Source: Clostridiales bacterium VE202-01 (GTDB taxonomy: Bacteria; Bacillota_I; Bacilli_A; Erysipelotrichales; Coprobacillaceae). From it: DNA of 57,889 nt. This document shows, one piece after another, positions 18,362 to 27,521 of this stretch. The stretch spans positions 1-57,889 of the forward strand of contig BAHP02000013.1 in assembly GCA_000508865.1 (NCBI GenBank). The letters are read 5' to 3'. Made by a program: the position numbers and the translations under genes. The number at the start of each line of letters is the position of its first letter. Position 1 is the stretch's first letter. A model generated the notes under the pieces. That model was not told the origin of the DNA, did no database searches, and saw nothing but the letters and a program-made list of their open reading frames with translations.

Positions 18362-19285
18362 TTAATATTCAATTTGTTTAATTTCATTTAATTTTTCTAA
18401 AATTTCTTCTTTATCACAGTTATAAAGCAGTTCAACATCATCTAATTCTAGATCAATATACTGCATCGAAGCCAAATGATAATGAATCGCTCCAGCAATT
18501 GATCGATAATCATATTCATCAATAAACTTAGGATATATCAAATATAAATAAAAATTTAAAAACTGCTCACACAAATTAAATAAAGATGGATTTTCATCTT
18601 CGATTGCCTCACTTAATAAAGCTAAGATCATTTCACCAACTTCTTGATTCAATACTAACGGTGCATAACTAGGATTAATTTCATATTCAATTCCATTTTT
18701 TGTAAGAATCATTTCTTCATCGATTTCTTGATCGATCATTAATTCAACCAACAGGCTTTTAGCAAAAGCCGGTTTATCATCATCTTTTAAAAATCTTCTG
18801 ATTGCTGGTAAAAGACGGCGAATGTTCATTCCTTCCATTTGTTCGATTGCCATATATAAAAGATCTTCATTTAAGATATCTTTCATTAAAATATTTTCCA
18901 TATCTTCTAAGCTAAAAGCATTATTATGACGTTCCATTCCTTCATTAGCTTCTCTTTTAGCTAATAAAAGCTCATCATAAGCCGCATTAAAAACACTCTC
19001 ATATTCATAAGGAATATAAGGCATCGACAGTTCTTCAACAATAATATTGATTGCCTCTTCAAATTCCTCTAACTCTTTTAAAACTGCAACATAAATACTA
19101 ATAACATCATAATATGTATTACCAGCTTTTGCCTTTGCTAGCACGCCTTCACTTCTAGCTGCCTGATATTCACCTAAGCCGTATAAACATACTAATCTTT
19201 GATAGCGAACCATTTCGTCATCAAGATCAGTAAGCAGCTCTAGTGCATCTTGAAACTGACTATTAGCAATATATTCTTCAATCAT
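18362..19285 (-). CDS. TPR-like helical protein, possibly DUF3196 family
   Basis: 307 residues, strongly acidic and almost all-helical, starting MIEEYIANSQFQDALELLTD, with repeated helix pairs of TPR spacing (FQDALELL, GEYQAARSE, EFEEAINII). No catalytic motif is apparent. Its size and helical repeat style recall the DUF3196 proteins of mollicute-related Firmicutes, a guess. GAGGAGAATGT precedes the ATG. It lies downstream of the small acidic peptide gene, separated by a hairpin. A scaffold or protein-interaction role is likely but unproven. Confidence 0.7.
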   Translation of the reverse strand: MIEEYIANSQFQDALELLTDLDDEMVRYQRLVCLYGLGEYQAARSEGVLAKAKAGNTYYDVISIYVAVLKELEEFEEAINIIVEELSMPYIPYEYESVFNAAYDELLLAKREANEGMERHNNAFSLEDMENILMKDILNEDLLYMAIEQMEGMNIRRLLPAIRRFLKDDDKPAFAKSLLVELMIDQEIDEEMILTKNGIEYEINPSYAPLVLNQEVGEMILALLSEAIEDENPSLFNLCEQFLNFYLYLIYPKFIDEYDYRSIAGAIHYHLASMQYIDLELDDVELLYNCDKEEILEKLNEIKQIEY

Positions 19286-19295
19286 ACATTCTCCT

Positions 19296-19323
19296 CAAAA
19301 ATGATGTATCATAGATACATCAT
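19296..19323 (-). terminator. Hairpin between the small acidic ORF and the TPR-like gene
   Basis: Perfect ten-base arms ATGATGTATC/GATACATCAT with a three-base loop and five T on the minus strand. It may be a terminator or attenuator, since the TPR-like gene has no other obvious promoter. Confidence 0.6.
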
Positions 19324-19460
19324 TACTCTTCATCTTCTAAATCAAGCTGATACTCCTGTTCCTCAGTACCATCATCTTCTTGTTCATGTAAACTTTTAAT
19401 TACTTCATTATAAAGTTCCAATTTACTATCATTAAAAAAATCATCATCTGTCAAAGGCAT
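19323..19460 (-). CDS. Small acidic protein, 45 residues
   Basis: Starts MPLTDDDFFNDSKLELYNEV and ends in a run of Asp/Glu. It has a good GGAGTGATAG site, its own near-consensus promoter (19483-19510) and a hairpin directly after its stop codon, so it is probably translated. No family is recognised; the acidic, soluble composition suggests a small regulatory or binding partner. Confidence 0.55.
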   Translation of the reverse strand: MPLTDDDFFNDSKLELYNEVIKSLHEQEDDGTEEQEYQLDLEDEE

Positions 19461-19482
19461 AACTATCACTCCTCAAAACACT

Positions 19483-19510
19483 ATTATAACAAGCCGTAAA
19501 TATTTTGCAA
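19483..19510 (-). promoter_or_regulatory. Promoter of the small acidic ORF
   Basis: TTGCAA, 16-base spacer, TATAAT on the minus strand, 23 bases upstream of the start codon. Confidence 0.7.
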
Positions 19511-19530
19511 TGAAAACAATTTATTTTTTT

Positions 19531-19640
19531 GACCGGCTAAACAATTACCGATAACGATCAACAAAAAAACTATTTTCTCGCTAAATAAAATCAATATCAT
19601 CTTTTTCAACAAGTCAATTATTTATTTTAAAAAAGATAAT
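19531..19640 (-). pseudogene. Decayed LysR-regulator C-terminal fragment
   Basis: On the minus strand this reads DIDFI-stop-RENSFFVDRYR-stop-LFSR, recognisably the same tail as the intact LysR gene at 20663-21535 (DINFVWRKNSVFVDYYQQLF), with two in-frame stops. It is therefore a relic of a second copy of a related regulator. The rest of that copy is gone. Confidence 0.6.
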
Positions 19641-19763
19641 ACAAAAAGAATTTATCGAAAATTGATAAATTCTTGATCCAACACTTAAACTATCAAATTC
19701 TGTTAAATAAGTTTACCCTAGTAGTAATATAAAATATCACTAACACTCCTCTTATAATAAAAC

Positions 19764-20495
19764 CTAACAATGCCCTTTTACTTGTAAATATAATTGTGGT
19801 AATTCTCTTGCTCTTAGCTTTTCTAACATTTTTAAATCATCATTATCAACAGCAAGTGCAATAGTTTGCTTTCTTAATCGATCTTTTTCTGACCTGATTT
19901 GCGATTATAAATCAATTGGTGGTATATAACGTAACCCCCATTACCAAGTTCTTCAAATTCTGGTTTGGGGATACTGGTTCCAGCCCCAAAATTTGCCTAT
20001 AGTCATTGCTATCGCCACTATCAAACCAAATATATTTATTATTGATAAGAACTTTTATAAAATCATAATCATTGAACTCAATAGCATCTTCAAGTACTGT
20101 TTTTTATATTCGTCAACATTAAGAATCAGCTCATCATCTCTTTTTATATAAGCAAGTCATTCTTTTTATTATGTAATTGAGCAATAGCATAATTTGTTAC
20201 TCTTTTACTTTTTTGAACGCCACAACTTCCAGCACTAAGTATTTGTTCAAAAGAAACATCAAGTAACTTAGAAAAAATAGGTAGATCGTAAATTTGAATT
20301 GCTTTTGTCCCCTTTTAATTTGTAAAAGACGATTTGCCACATTTTGGATCGTATCCTCATTGATCTTTTCACCACATTGATCTTTTCACCACTTATTTTT
20401 AAATATTCTCTACAAAAACTACGTGCTGAATCAAATTTATTAGTAATTAAACTTGAAATATAGTTTCCAATCTTATTGTTTTCAATTTCAAACAT
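19764..20495 (-). pseudogene. Broken helix-turn-helix (XRE-like) regulator gene
   Basis: Starts MFEIENNKIGNYISSLITNK at 20495 with a helix-turn-helix-like N-terminus. A 17-bp tandem duplication (20359-20392) shifts the frame; a second shift in AAAAGGGG near 20315 must be corrected to read IYDLPIFSKLLDVSFEQIL and VTNYAIAQLHNKK. Further stops and shifts interrupt the distal half, which can be followed in pieces (IFGLIVAIAM region, KSEKDRLRKQTIALAVDNDD) to LPQLYLQVKGHC and a stop at 19764. With four or more lesions it is a real pseudogene. The intact form would be an XRE-type regulator of about 240 residues. Confidence 0.65.
20359..20392. repeat. 17-bp perfect tandem duplication
   Basis: ATTGATCTTTTCACCAC occurs twice head to tail. 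Seventeen is not a multiple of three, so the second copy frameshifts the XRE-like gene it lies in. Confidence 0.95.
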
Positions 20496-20662
20496 AACAC
20501 TTTTTCCCTTCTTTTCTAGATGCTTTTATGATATCAAAAAAATTCTCATTACATATCATAAAATTGTATATAAAAAAGCAAGCTATAAACTCAAAATCAT
20601 TTTGGGTATATGCCATTTGCATATATGTTGATATCCTCGATGTAAACGATTTATCATAAGAT

Positions 20663-21535
20663 CTATTTAGAAAACAATTTAAATAACTGTTGATAATAAT
20701 CAACAAAAACACTATTTTTTCGCCAAACAAAGTTAATATCATGTTCCATTGATAAATCAGCTATTTTTATTTCCTTTAATAAACCTAATTCTATTTCCTT
20801 TTCAACAGCAATGCGATACATAAAAGTTATTCCACGATTATTTTTAACTAGCTGTTTAATTGTATTGATATTGCTGATTTCAATCAAATTAATAAAATCA
20901 TTAATACTTAAATTACATTCTCCTAAATACCGCTCAAGTATTTCTCTTGAGCCTGAACCAGTTTCGCGAATAATTAGATTATAGCTAAAAAGCTCGCTTA
21001 TATTTTTAACTGCATCAATTTCAAGATCATTTGCCGCTACACATACATACTGTTCCTTACAATAATATAGATAATCATACTCCAGTTTATTAAAATATCC
21101 CTCCACTAGAGCAAAATCAATTTTCCCTTCATTAATATAATTTAATAATTCCTTAGTATTTGCCACTTCCATTTTTAGCACCATATTATCTTGATTACTC
21201 AAAAAATTATCAATAACTTTTGGCATCATATATTCTCCAACTGTTAATGTCGCTCCAAAAATCAATTCTTGTTTCATTTTCATATCATTAAATTTTCTCT
21301 TTAAAAAGATATCATCATGTTTCAAAGTTCGGGCATATTCTAATAAGATTTTTCCTTCATCAGTTAATTGCATCTTTTTACCTAGAAAATAAAATAATTT
21401 AATCTGGTAGTAACTTTCAAGATAATGAATATGATTAGATACTGCCGGTTGTGTAATATTCAAATATTGACTAGCTTTAGTGAAATTCATGAATTTGCAT
21501 ACAGCTAAAAATGTATCGATTCTAAAATCCAGCAT
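20663..21535 (-). CDS. LysR-family transcriptional regulator
   Basis: 290 residues from MLDFRIDTFLAVCKFMNFTK, with the LysR winged helix (ASQYLNITQPAVSNHIHYLE) and a two-lobed inducer domain (ELIFGATLTVGEYMMP, FALVEGYFN, IIRETGSGSREILE). GGGGTGATAAAA precedes the ATG. It is divergent to, and 110 bases from, the YeiH-type transporter gene, the usual arrangement for a LysR regulator and its target. The inducer is unknown; in enterobacteria the YeiE/YeiH pair is linked to sulfur compounds. Confidence 0.92.
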   Translation of the reverse strand: MLDFRIDTFLAVCKFMNFTKASQYLNITQPAVSNHIHYLESYYQIKLFYFLGKKMQLTDEGKILLEYARTLKHDDIFLKRKFNDMKMKQELIFGATLTVGEYMMPKVIDNFLSNQDNMVLKMEVANTKELLNYINEGKIDFALVEGYFNKLEYDYLYYCKEQYVCVAANDLEIDAVKNISELFSYNLIIRETGSGSREILERYLGECNLSINDFINLIEISNINTIKQLVKNNRGITFMYRIAVEKEIELGLLKEIKIADLSMEHDINFVWRKNSVFVDYYQQLFKLFSK

Positions 21536-21645
21536 TTTTATCACCCCGATTAATAATAACATTTTTTTATCGTTATATAAATATATATAATTTTTATTTA
21601 TTGTTTTAATCATGTATAATATTAGCGATCAGAAGGGAGATTTGT

Positions 21646-22647
21646 ATGATTAAAATTAAAAATAGCTTTTTAGGTGTAGTTTTATGTCTAATTATTTCTT
21701 TACCTGCTTATTATTTAGGTAAAATGTTCCCTTTAGTTGGTGGTCCAGTTTTTGCAATTTTAATGGGAATGATCATTACCTGCTTTTTAAAAGATAAAAG
21801 TAAAGTTCAAGAGGGTATTACTTTTACTTCTAAAAAGATCTTACAATATGCAGTTATTTTATTAGGATTTGGGATGAACTTAAAAGACATCTTAAAAATC
21901 GGCAGTTCATCATTACCAATTATCCTTTCAACCATCACAACTTCACTAGTAGTTGCCTTTGTTTTATGTAAACTGTTAAAAATACCTTCAAAGATAGCTA
22001 CCTTGATTGGGGTCGGCTCTTCAATCTGTGGCGGATCAGCCGTAGCAGCGACAGCACCAGTAATTGAAGCTGATGATGAAGAGATTGCTCAAGCAATTTC
22101 TGTAATCTTTCTTTTTAACATTCTCGCGGCATTGATTTTTCCAACTTTAGGAGGACTCTTAGGATTATCAAACGATGGTTTTGGATTATTCGCTGGAAGT
22201 GCTGTTAATGATACATCTTCAGTTACTGCTACTGCTACAGCATGGGATGGTATTCATGGCAGCAATACATTAGACCATGCTACGATCGTTAAACTTACAA
22301 GAACTTTAGCGATTATTCCAATTACTTTAGTTCTAGCGCTTAAACGTACTCGTGATAATGGAAAAAGTAGCAAAGTTGATCTAAAAAAGATTTTTCCTTA
22401 CTTTATTTTATTTTTTGTCCTAGCTTCAATTATTACTACTGTTTTTAATCTACCTGTTAGTATTACGGCACCAATCAAAGATTTGAGTAAATTCTTTATC
22501 ATCATGGCAATGAGTGCTATTGGTCTAAATACTAATATTGTAAAATTGATAAAAAGTGGTGGTAAACCAATACTACTTGGTTTTAGCTGCTGGATGGCGA
22601 TTACTGTTGTATGTTTATCAATGCAGGCATTACTTGGTTTATTTTAA
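21646..22647 (+). CDS. YeiH-family putative sulfate exporter (UPF0324)
   Basis: 333 residues with about ten membrane spans. Conserved family stretches are visible: [44 protein letters not shown] and [15 protein letters not shown]. The substrate is not established, though annotation as a sulfate or sulfite/taurine-related exporter is common. The divergent LysR gene is the likely regulator. AGAAGGGAG precedes the ATG and TATAAT lies at 21615-21620. A terminator follows. Confidence 0.9.
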   Translation: MIKIKNSFLGVVLCLIISLPAYYLGKMFPLVGGPVFAILMGMIITCFLKDKSKVQEGITFTSKKILQYAVILLGFGMNLKDILKIGSSSLPIILSTITTSLVVAFVLCKLLKIPSKIATLIGVGSSICGGSAVAATAPVIEADDEEIAQAISVIFLFNILAALIFPTLGGLLGLSNDGFGLFAGSAVNDTSSVTATATAWDGIHGSNTLDHATIVKLTRTLAIIPITLVLALKRTRDNGKSSKVDLKKIFPYFILFFVLASIITTVFNLPVSITAPIKDLSKFFIIMAMSAIGLNTNIVKLIKSGGKPILLGFSCWMAITVVCLSMQALLGLF

Positions 22648-22672
22648 TGACGGAATTTCCGTCATTTTTATT
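22647..22672 (+). terminator. Terminator after the YeiH gene
   Basis: ATGACGGAA/TTCCGTCAT hairpin followed by TTTTTATTTATT. Confidence 0.8.
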
Positions 22673-22694
22673 TATTCGATAATTTTTTATTATT

Positions 22695-22722
22695 TTGATT
22701 TATTTTTATCAATTTTTATACT
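22695..22722 (+). promoter_or_regulatory. Promoter of the AraC-type gene
   Basis: TTGATT, 16-base spacer, TATACT, 25 bases upstream of the start codon at 22747. Confidence 0.65.
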
Positions 22723-22746
22723 AAAATAGTAAGAGGAGGTGGATAT

Positions 22747-23931
22747 ATGATTAGCAAAACTACAAATATCCAATTTCAAGAATTTGGATCAATATATAAC
22801 GACCCCTTTACTACTAAAAATAAATATATTCATAAAGAAATTTCTTTATCTAGTCAAATATTAACTGCCATGTTTTATTGCAACAAACAAGTACGTATTG
22901 AATCAGCTGATTTAGCAAATATCGTAATCAGCAAAAATTTAAGAGATTTTGAACTATTTGCTATTCGCCTCAATTTACTTATTAAACCTTTTCAATTTTT
23001 TAATATTATTCCTCATAACAAAAAAACAACAGTTAAATTAATTATCCCAAATAACGCTAAATTTATTGCTTTAAATCTCATGAAACCATACATTTACCAG
23101 CCAATCGTCCCAATCTTATCGATCCCGCAAATAATTGGCTGTTATTATAATATAAAAAAGCCTAAATATTATTTTGAAGGTGAGCAGCATAATTTTTATG
23201 AACTTACTTTCATTGATCATGGCAGCCTTGATAATTATATTGATGATACCTGTTACACACTACAAAGCAATGATTTAATGATCTTTGGCCCAAATCAATT
23301 TCATAAACAACAAGTTAATAGTAATCAAACCTGCTCTTATTTAACGATTCTTTTTGAAATGTCGATTGCTGATGATTCAAAATTATTAAATACTGTTTTT
23401 CACCTTAATGACACTTTACGCAACTTATTAAATAAATTATCCTTAACAAGTGATAAACAAAATATTTATTCTAAAACATTAATGTTATGCTATCTCCAGG
23501 AAGTAATCATCCATCTATTGCAAGATAATCAATTTCAAAAAAAGCATTCCAAACTTCCAAACATTCAAAAATACCAAGACAATTTATTTAAACAAATAAT
23601 AGCATATATCAACAATAATATTAATACACCATTATCAATTGAAGATATTACAGAATATTTCTCTATTTCCCGAAGTTCTTTACAAGCCCTTTTTAAAGCC
23701 AATATCAACAAAGCCCCTAAAAACTATATTATTAATTTAAAATTAAAACGCAGTAAAGAACTACTATTAGAAAATAAATATACGATTACAGAAATTGCCT
23801 ATATGTTAGGATTTAGTTCCATTCACTATTTTTCAAGAGCATTTAAGCAGCAATTCAACCTAACCCCCAGCGAATATTCCAAACTTGTCTATCATCAGCA
23901 AGATCCTGCATCATATAAAAATGACGAATAA
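22747..23931 (+). CDS. AraC-family transcriptional regulator
   Basis: 394 residues. The C-terminal 100 residues form a double helix-turn-helix of AraC type: IEDITEYFSISRSSLQALFK then ITEIAYMLGFSSIHYFSRAF and FNLTPSEYSK. A cupin-like sensing part lies in the middle (YELTFIDHGSLDNYIDD to LMIFGPNQFHKQQV) and an N-terminal region of about 120 residues is unfamiliar. Single-gene transcript with its own promoter and terminator; target and ligand unknown. Confidence 0.9.
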   Translation: MISKTTNIQFQEFGSIYNDPFTTKNKYIHKEISLSSQILTAMFYCNKQVRIESADLANIVISKNLRDFELFAIRLNLLIKPFQFFNIIPHNKKTTVKLIIPNNAKFIALNLMKPYIYQPIVPILSIPQIIGCYYNIKKPKYYFEGEQHNFYELTFIDHGSLDNYIDDTCYTLQSNDLMIFGPNQFHKQQVNSNQTCSYLTILFEMSIADDSKLLNTVFHLNDTLRNLLNKLSLTSDKQNIYSKTLMLCYLQEVIIHLLQDNQFQKKHSKLPNIQKYQDNLFKQIIAYINNNINTPLSIEDITEYFSISRSSLQALFKANINKAPKNYIINLKLKRSKELLLENKYTITEIAYMLGFSSIHYFSRAFKQQFNLTPSEYSKLVYHQQDPASYKNDE

Positions 23932-23941
23932 TCGTCATTTT
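23918..23941. terminator. Terminator after the AraC-type gene
   Basis: AAAATGACGA/TCGTCATTTT hairpin overlapping the end of the gene, T-rich on both strands, so it may serve both convergent genes. Confidence 0.75.
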
Positions 23942-23958
23942 ATCACAATATCCACAAG

Positions 23959-24546
23959 TTATTCACAATTGTGATTTTCAATAGTAAGAGAACTTAATAA
24001 AGTCTCCAATTCTTGGATTCCTTTTGACTGAGACATAATAATCGCCTCTAATATCGGCCTCAATCCTGGACAAATATCGTATTTCAAAGCTGTTTTTGAC
24101 ATCGCTATTGCACCAGCATGATGAGGAATCATCTCTTTAATAAAATTAACATCAATATTATTATTAAAAGATTTTTCCGACATTTTGATAAACATAGTTT
24201 GCATGATTGCATCTATCTCATCTTGATATTGATCTAAGTGCATTTTACAATTAGTCTGCTTTTGACAAGTACATAAAATACTTTTCATATTCTCAATGCT
24301 TTTTGTCTGATCTCTAATAATCCCAAAAGCCAGTTCTTGTAAATAAGTATTTTTCGTATATTTTAAAAGATTACAACACATTAAAATAGCTGCGCGATGA
24401 TGGGGAATCATCTGAACAATAAAATTATGAGAAATACTGCATGATAATTGTACAGAAGTCATCTTTTCAATCATTTGCGCTAGAATACACTGATACTCAT
24501 TCAAATATACCTGCGTGTTCCAATCAAGGTAACATGATTGTTCCAT
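23959..24546 (-). CDS. Double DUF305 protein
   Basis: 195 residues with two copies of the DUF305 signature: FIVQMIPHHRAAILM (about residue 44) and FIKEMIPHHAGAIAMSK (about residue 137). DUF305 domains are ferritin-like helical units whose MxxHH residues could bind metal; several are associated with copper or other metal handling. There is no signal peptide, so the protein is probably cytoplasmic, unlike many family members. A central Cys group (CTCQKQTNCKMH) adds further metal-binding potential. Monocistronic and convergent with the AraC gene. Confidence 0.88.
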   Translation of the reverse strand: MEQSCYLDWNTQVYLNEYQCILAQMIEKMTSVQLSCSISHNFIVQMIPHHRAAILMCCNLLKYTKNTYLQELAFGIIRDQTKSIENMKSILCTCQKQTNCKMHLDQYQDEIDAIMQTMFIKMSEKSFNNNIDVNFIKEMIPHHAGAIAMSKTALKYDICPGLRPILEAIIMSQSKGIQELETLLSSLTIENHNCE

Positions 24547-24768
24547 AGCCTCATCTCCTAATTTATTTATATGCTGTCTCTATTTATTTGTTACAAATAT
24601 TATTCTTTCCTTTCAGCTTATTACCCCACGTATTTTCATCTTAACTAAACTTTTAATCATTTCTAAGCAAAACAGATTTAAAAATTATAGCTTTACGTGT
24701 TTCAAAACATATGATCATTTGATTTTTAGTAAATATTCCAGTATTATAAATGTATTGGAGGTTGAAAA

Positions 24769-25716
24769 ATGAAAAGAATATTACAAATAAATAAAAAACA
24801 ATCTATAATATTTGTGATTATTTGTATAATCATCTTATCAATATCTCTTTTATTTGTTCTTTTCAACAGGGAAGATACTCATATAAAAAATACTGATAAA
24901 GACAAGATAACTACACTGACAAAAAAAGATATCAATGAGTATATTACAGGTTTAGATGATCATTACATCTTAGAGGGTTCTAGTGATATCGATTATTTAC
25001 ACGATGTACAGATTGATAATGAAATAATCGAAAATGTTGAAGTTGATGATTCCAATGTCGATTTATCTGTATTAGGAAAATATCCAGTTAGATATAAAAT
25101 ATATATCAATATCGATAAATATAATGAGAAAAACAATACCCATATTACAAATAAGACAATTACCATCCAAAAAGAAGTTGAAATCATAGCAGCAGAAACA
25201 GCAAAAGATTTAGCCAACAGTGGAAAGACTGTCTGGACAAGTAACAGTGAAACTCTGCCTAGAGATGACGAAACAGCAACTTCGATACCCGACTCTAAGA
25301 TGCCTGAGGAAAATAGTGCAACCTCTGCGCCATCTACATCGACCAGTGGAAGCTCATCCAGTTCATCTGAAAACAATTCTAAAAATACAAACAGCAGTGC
25401 ATCGCCCCATAGCCATAACTGGGTCGCACAAACAACTTCGATTTTTCATACAGCAGAAGGATATTACAAAACAGTAACAGTACAAGATGCCATCTATACA
25501 TATCGAACAATATGTAATGGATGTGGGAAAGATTTAACAAATCTTGATGGTGAAGCATTAACAATTCACATTGCCGAGGAAGGAAGTTCTTATTCAGTAA
25601 AAAAAGTCAAAGTCCAAGATGCCGTTACAGAGCAGCAGTGGGTCGAAACCAAAGCAGCCTGGACAGAAACAAAAATCAATGGATATAAATGCTCAACGTG
25701 TGGAGCTACAAAGTAG
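24769..25716 (+). CDS. Membrane-anchored surface protein with C-terminal Cys2 repeats
   Basis: 315 residues. One N-terminal membrane helix (SIIFVIICIIILSISLLFVL), an Ig-like/bacterial surface module (GSSDIDYLHDVQIDNE to LGKYPVRYKIYI), a Ser/Thr/Asn-rich linker (about 165-215), and a C-terminal His/Cys part: SHNWVAQTTSIFHTAEGYY, TICNGCGKD and YKCSTCGATK. The paired CxxC motifs look like small structural zinc knuckles. The protein is probably displayed on the cell surface; partner unknown. A rotted second copy of the same gene lies at 26584-27173, and a zinc-ribbon gene follows directly, possibly in one operon. Confidence 0.72.
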   Translation: MKRILQINKKQSIIFVIICIIILSISLLFVLFNREDTHIKNTDKDKITTLTKKDINEYITGLDDHYILEGSSDIDYLHDVQIDNEIIENVEVDDSNVDLSVLGKYPVRYKIYINIDKYNEKNNTHITNKTITIQKEVEIIAAETAKDLANSGKTVWTSNSETLPRDDETATSIPDSKMPEENSATSAPSTSTSGSSSSSSENNSKNTNSSASPHSHNWVAQTTSIFHTAEGYYKTVTVQDAIYTYRTICNGCGKDLTNLDGEALTIHIAEEGSSYSVKKVKVQDAVTEQQWVETKAAWTETKINGYKCSTCGATK

Positions 25717-25728
25717 AGGGAAATAATT

Positions 25729-26554
25729 ATGTATTGTAAAAAATGTGGTTTTAATTTAAATGAAGAAATGAGTTTTTGCCCTAAATGCGGGAGAAATGTA
25801 GACAGTCTCAAATCTCAAAAAAATAATGAGACAAACTTACAAACAAAGAAAAATAACAGTAACGAAACTGTAGATCGTGATTTGTGGAACAAGCTTATAT
25901 CTAATGTACTAAAATATCATAATTTTAAAGTAAAAGGGGCTTCTTTAGATAAAATAAAAGATGCTTATCATCAAGCAGAAAAAGATTTGATCAAATATAA
26001 TCAGTTTTTAAAAAAGCAGGGTAAAAAAATATTTCCAATTGATCAAAATAGTCGATACCCTTACGACAAATCTATTGAATATATTGCCAATAAAATTATA
26101 AAAAATCACCAAAGAAAAAAATGTTGGCCAGCAATATATGCGTTCCTTTACAGATATTAATGAATTAAATCATTGGCTAAAAAATGAAAAAGGAATCAAA
26201 AATATTAAATGTGATATCCAGACAGGAAATTCAATCGGGCTAGTTGCTAATCATATAACGCTTGAAAAAATAAACGTCACCTACATCAAAACGATGAATG
26301 ATTATCCATACCGATTCCAAGTTACATTTATTGAAAAAACTAATATGTTAAAGGCTGGTGGCGGTAAATATATTGATACATTAAAAAAATTAAATCCATC
26401 TAAAACGATTGTTTCATATGTTTGTAAATCATCATCAAGAGGGAGTTCGTCAAGTGTTGCTTTTGGATTTGGTTTAGATTACATGGAACATGAATCATAT
26501 TTTATTGTTTATCGTGAAGATATTTCTGATAATCGAAGTTTTATTAAAAAATAA
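25729..26554 (+). CDS. Zinc-ribbon protein of unknown function (frameshift at 26115-26121)
   Basis: Starts MYCKKCGFNLNEEMSFCPKCGRN, a CxxC...CxxC zinc ribbon, then a helical part. The first frame ends at 26160 with an unlikely tail (CWPAIYAFLYRY) after an A7 tract. Dropping one A gives KNVGQQYMRSFTDINELNHW and merges it with the following reading frame, which has no ribosome site of its own, to a stop at 26554 (about 274 residues). The C-terminal domain (VTYIKTMNDYPYRFQVTFIE, then a Ser-rich SSSRGSSSSVAFGFG) is not recognised. If the two frames are truly separate, the second ORF would be 26138-26554. Confidence 0.6.
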
Positions 26555-26583
26555 AAGATTTTTATTCGATAGAAAATGAAATT

Positions 26584-27173
26584 ATGCAAAATTTAAAGAT
26601 AAAAAACATTATTGTAATATTTTGGATATTTATAATTATATCAGGCCTTAGCTGTTATTTTATTTCTTCAAAAATACTAAACAACCAAATAAGAATGCTA
26701 TATCGAATATAACAGAAAAAGATGTTAGTCCATATATCATAAGCTTAGATGATCATTATATCTTAGAAGGTTCTAGTGATATCGATCAGATCGACAATGT
26801 TGAAGTTGATGATTCTAATGTCGATTTATCTACACCAGAAAAATATCCAGTTAGATATCAATATTGATAAATATAACGAGAGAAACTGTGAAATTCTGCC
26901 TAGAGATGACGAAACAGTAACTCCGATTCCTAAACCTGAGATTTCTGTCAAAAATACCGTACTTCCACATCGACTAGTGGAAGCTTATCCAGTTTGTCTA
27001 AAAGCAATTCAAAAAATATAAGAGCAGTTCATCGATCCATAGTCATAACTGGGTCGCACAGACAACTTCGATCTTTCATACAGCAAAAGGATATTACAAA
27101 ACAGCAATGAATCGAAACTAAAGTCGCCTGGACAGAAGGCTGCAAGTGCTCAACGTGTGGAGTGGCAAAATAA
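26584..27173 (+). pseudogene. Decayed tandem copy of the surface-protein gene at 24769
   Basis: Begins MQNLKIKNIIVIFWIFIIIS, loses frame after about 43 codons, then reads in pieces that match the intact gene: SLDDHYILEGSSDID, VEVDDSNVDLS, KYPVRYQ, LPRDDETVTP, SHNWVAQTTSIFHTAKGYYK and the final CKCSTCGVAK with its stop at 27171-27173. There are several deletions and frameshifts, including loss of most of the region between the two CxxC motifs. A product of gene duplication followed by decay. Confidence 0.8.
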
Positions 27174-27245
27174 AGACAAAAAAATTATTTGACCGTAAGA
27201 TTTTCTATTATAAATCACAAAAACTGTAAATTAAGATAACGAAAA

Positions 27246-27268
27246 GGTTAAGAGAAAAACTCTTAACC
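27246..27268 (-). terminator. Hairpin in the gap 27174-27521
   Basis: GGTTAAGAG/CTCTTAACC with a five-base loop and TTTT on the minus strand. The rest of this 350-base gap is AT-rich and shows no gene. Confidence 0.5.
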
Positions 27269-27521
27269 TAATCTATGGTGTATTTATTAACTACTTTATG
27301 AAAAAAGATAATTACACTTTCATAAGTAATCGTTCTGTTACATAAGTAAATAAAACAGTATCTTCCCGATTGCTTCAAAGTCAATTTATTTATGTGATAT
27401 AAATGAATATCATATAGTTTCTCAACGGAAAATTAATTAAAAATTTTATAGACTTTCAAGTACCTTTTTTCTACTTATTTATTTCTAAAAAGCCTATAAA
27501 ATCTTAAAAGTATGACACTTT

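Noticed and set aside
20488-20742. 84-residue minus-strand ORF overlapping the LysR tail
   Set aside because: It is an out-of-frame reading of the end of the LysR gene and spacer; composition is typical of shadow translation and there is no ribosome site.
23949-23967. Two DnaA-box-like sites (TATCCACA and TTATTCACA)
   Set aside because: Only two imperfect sites, one made by the DUF305 stop and last codons; no cluster, dnaA or dnaN nearby, so not an origin.
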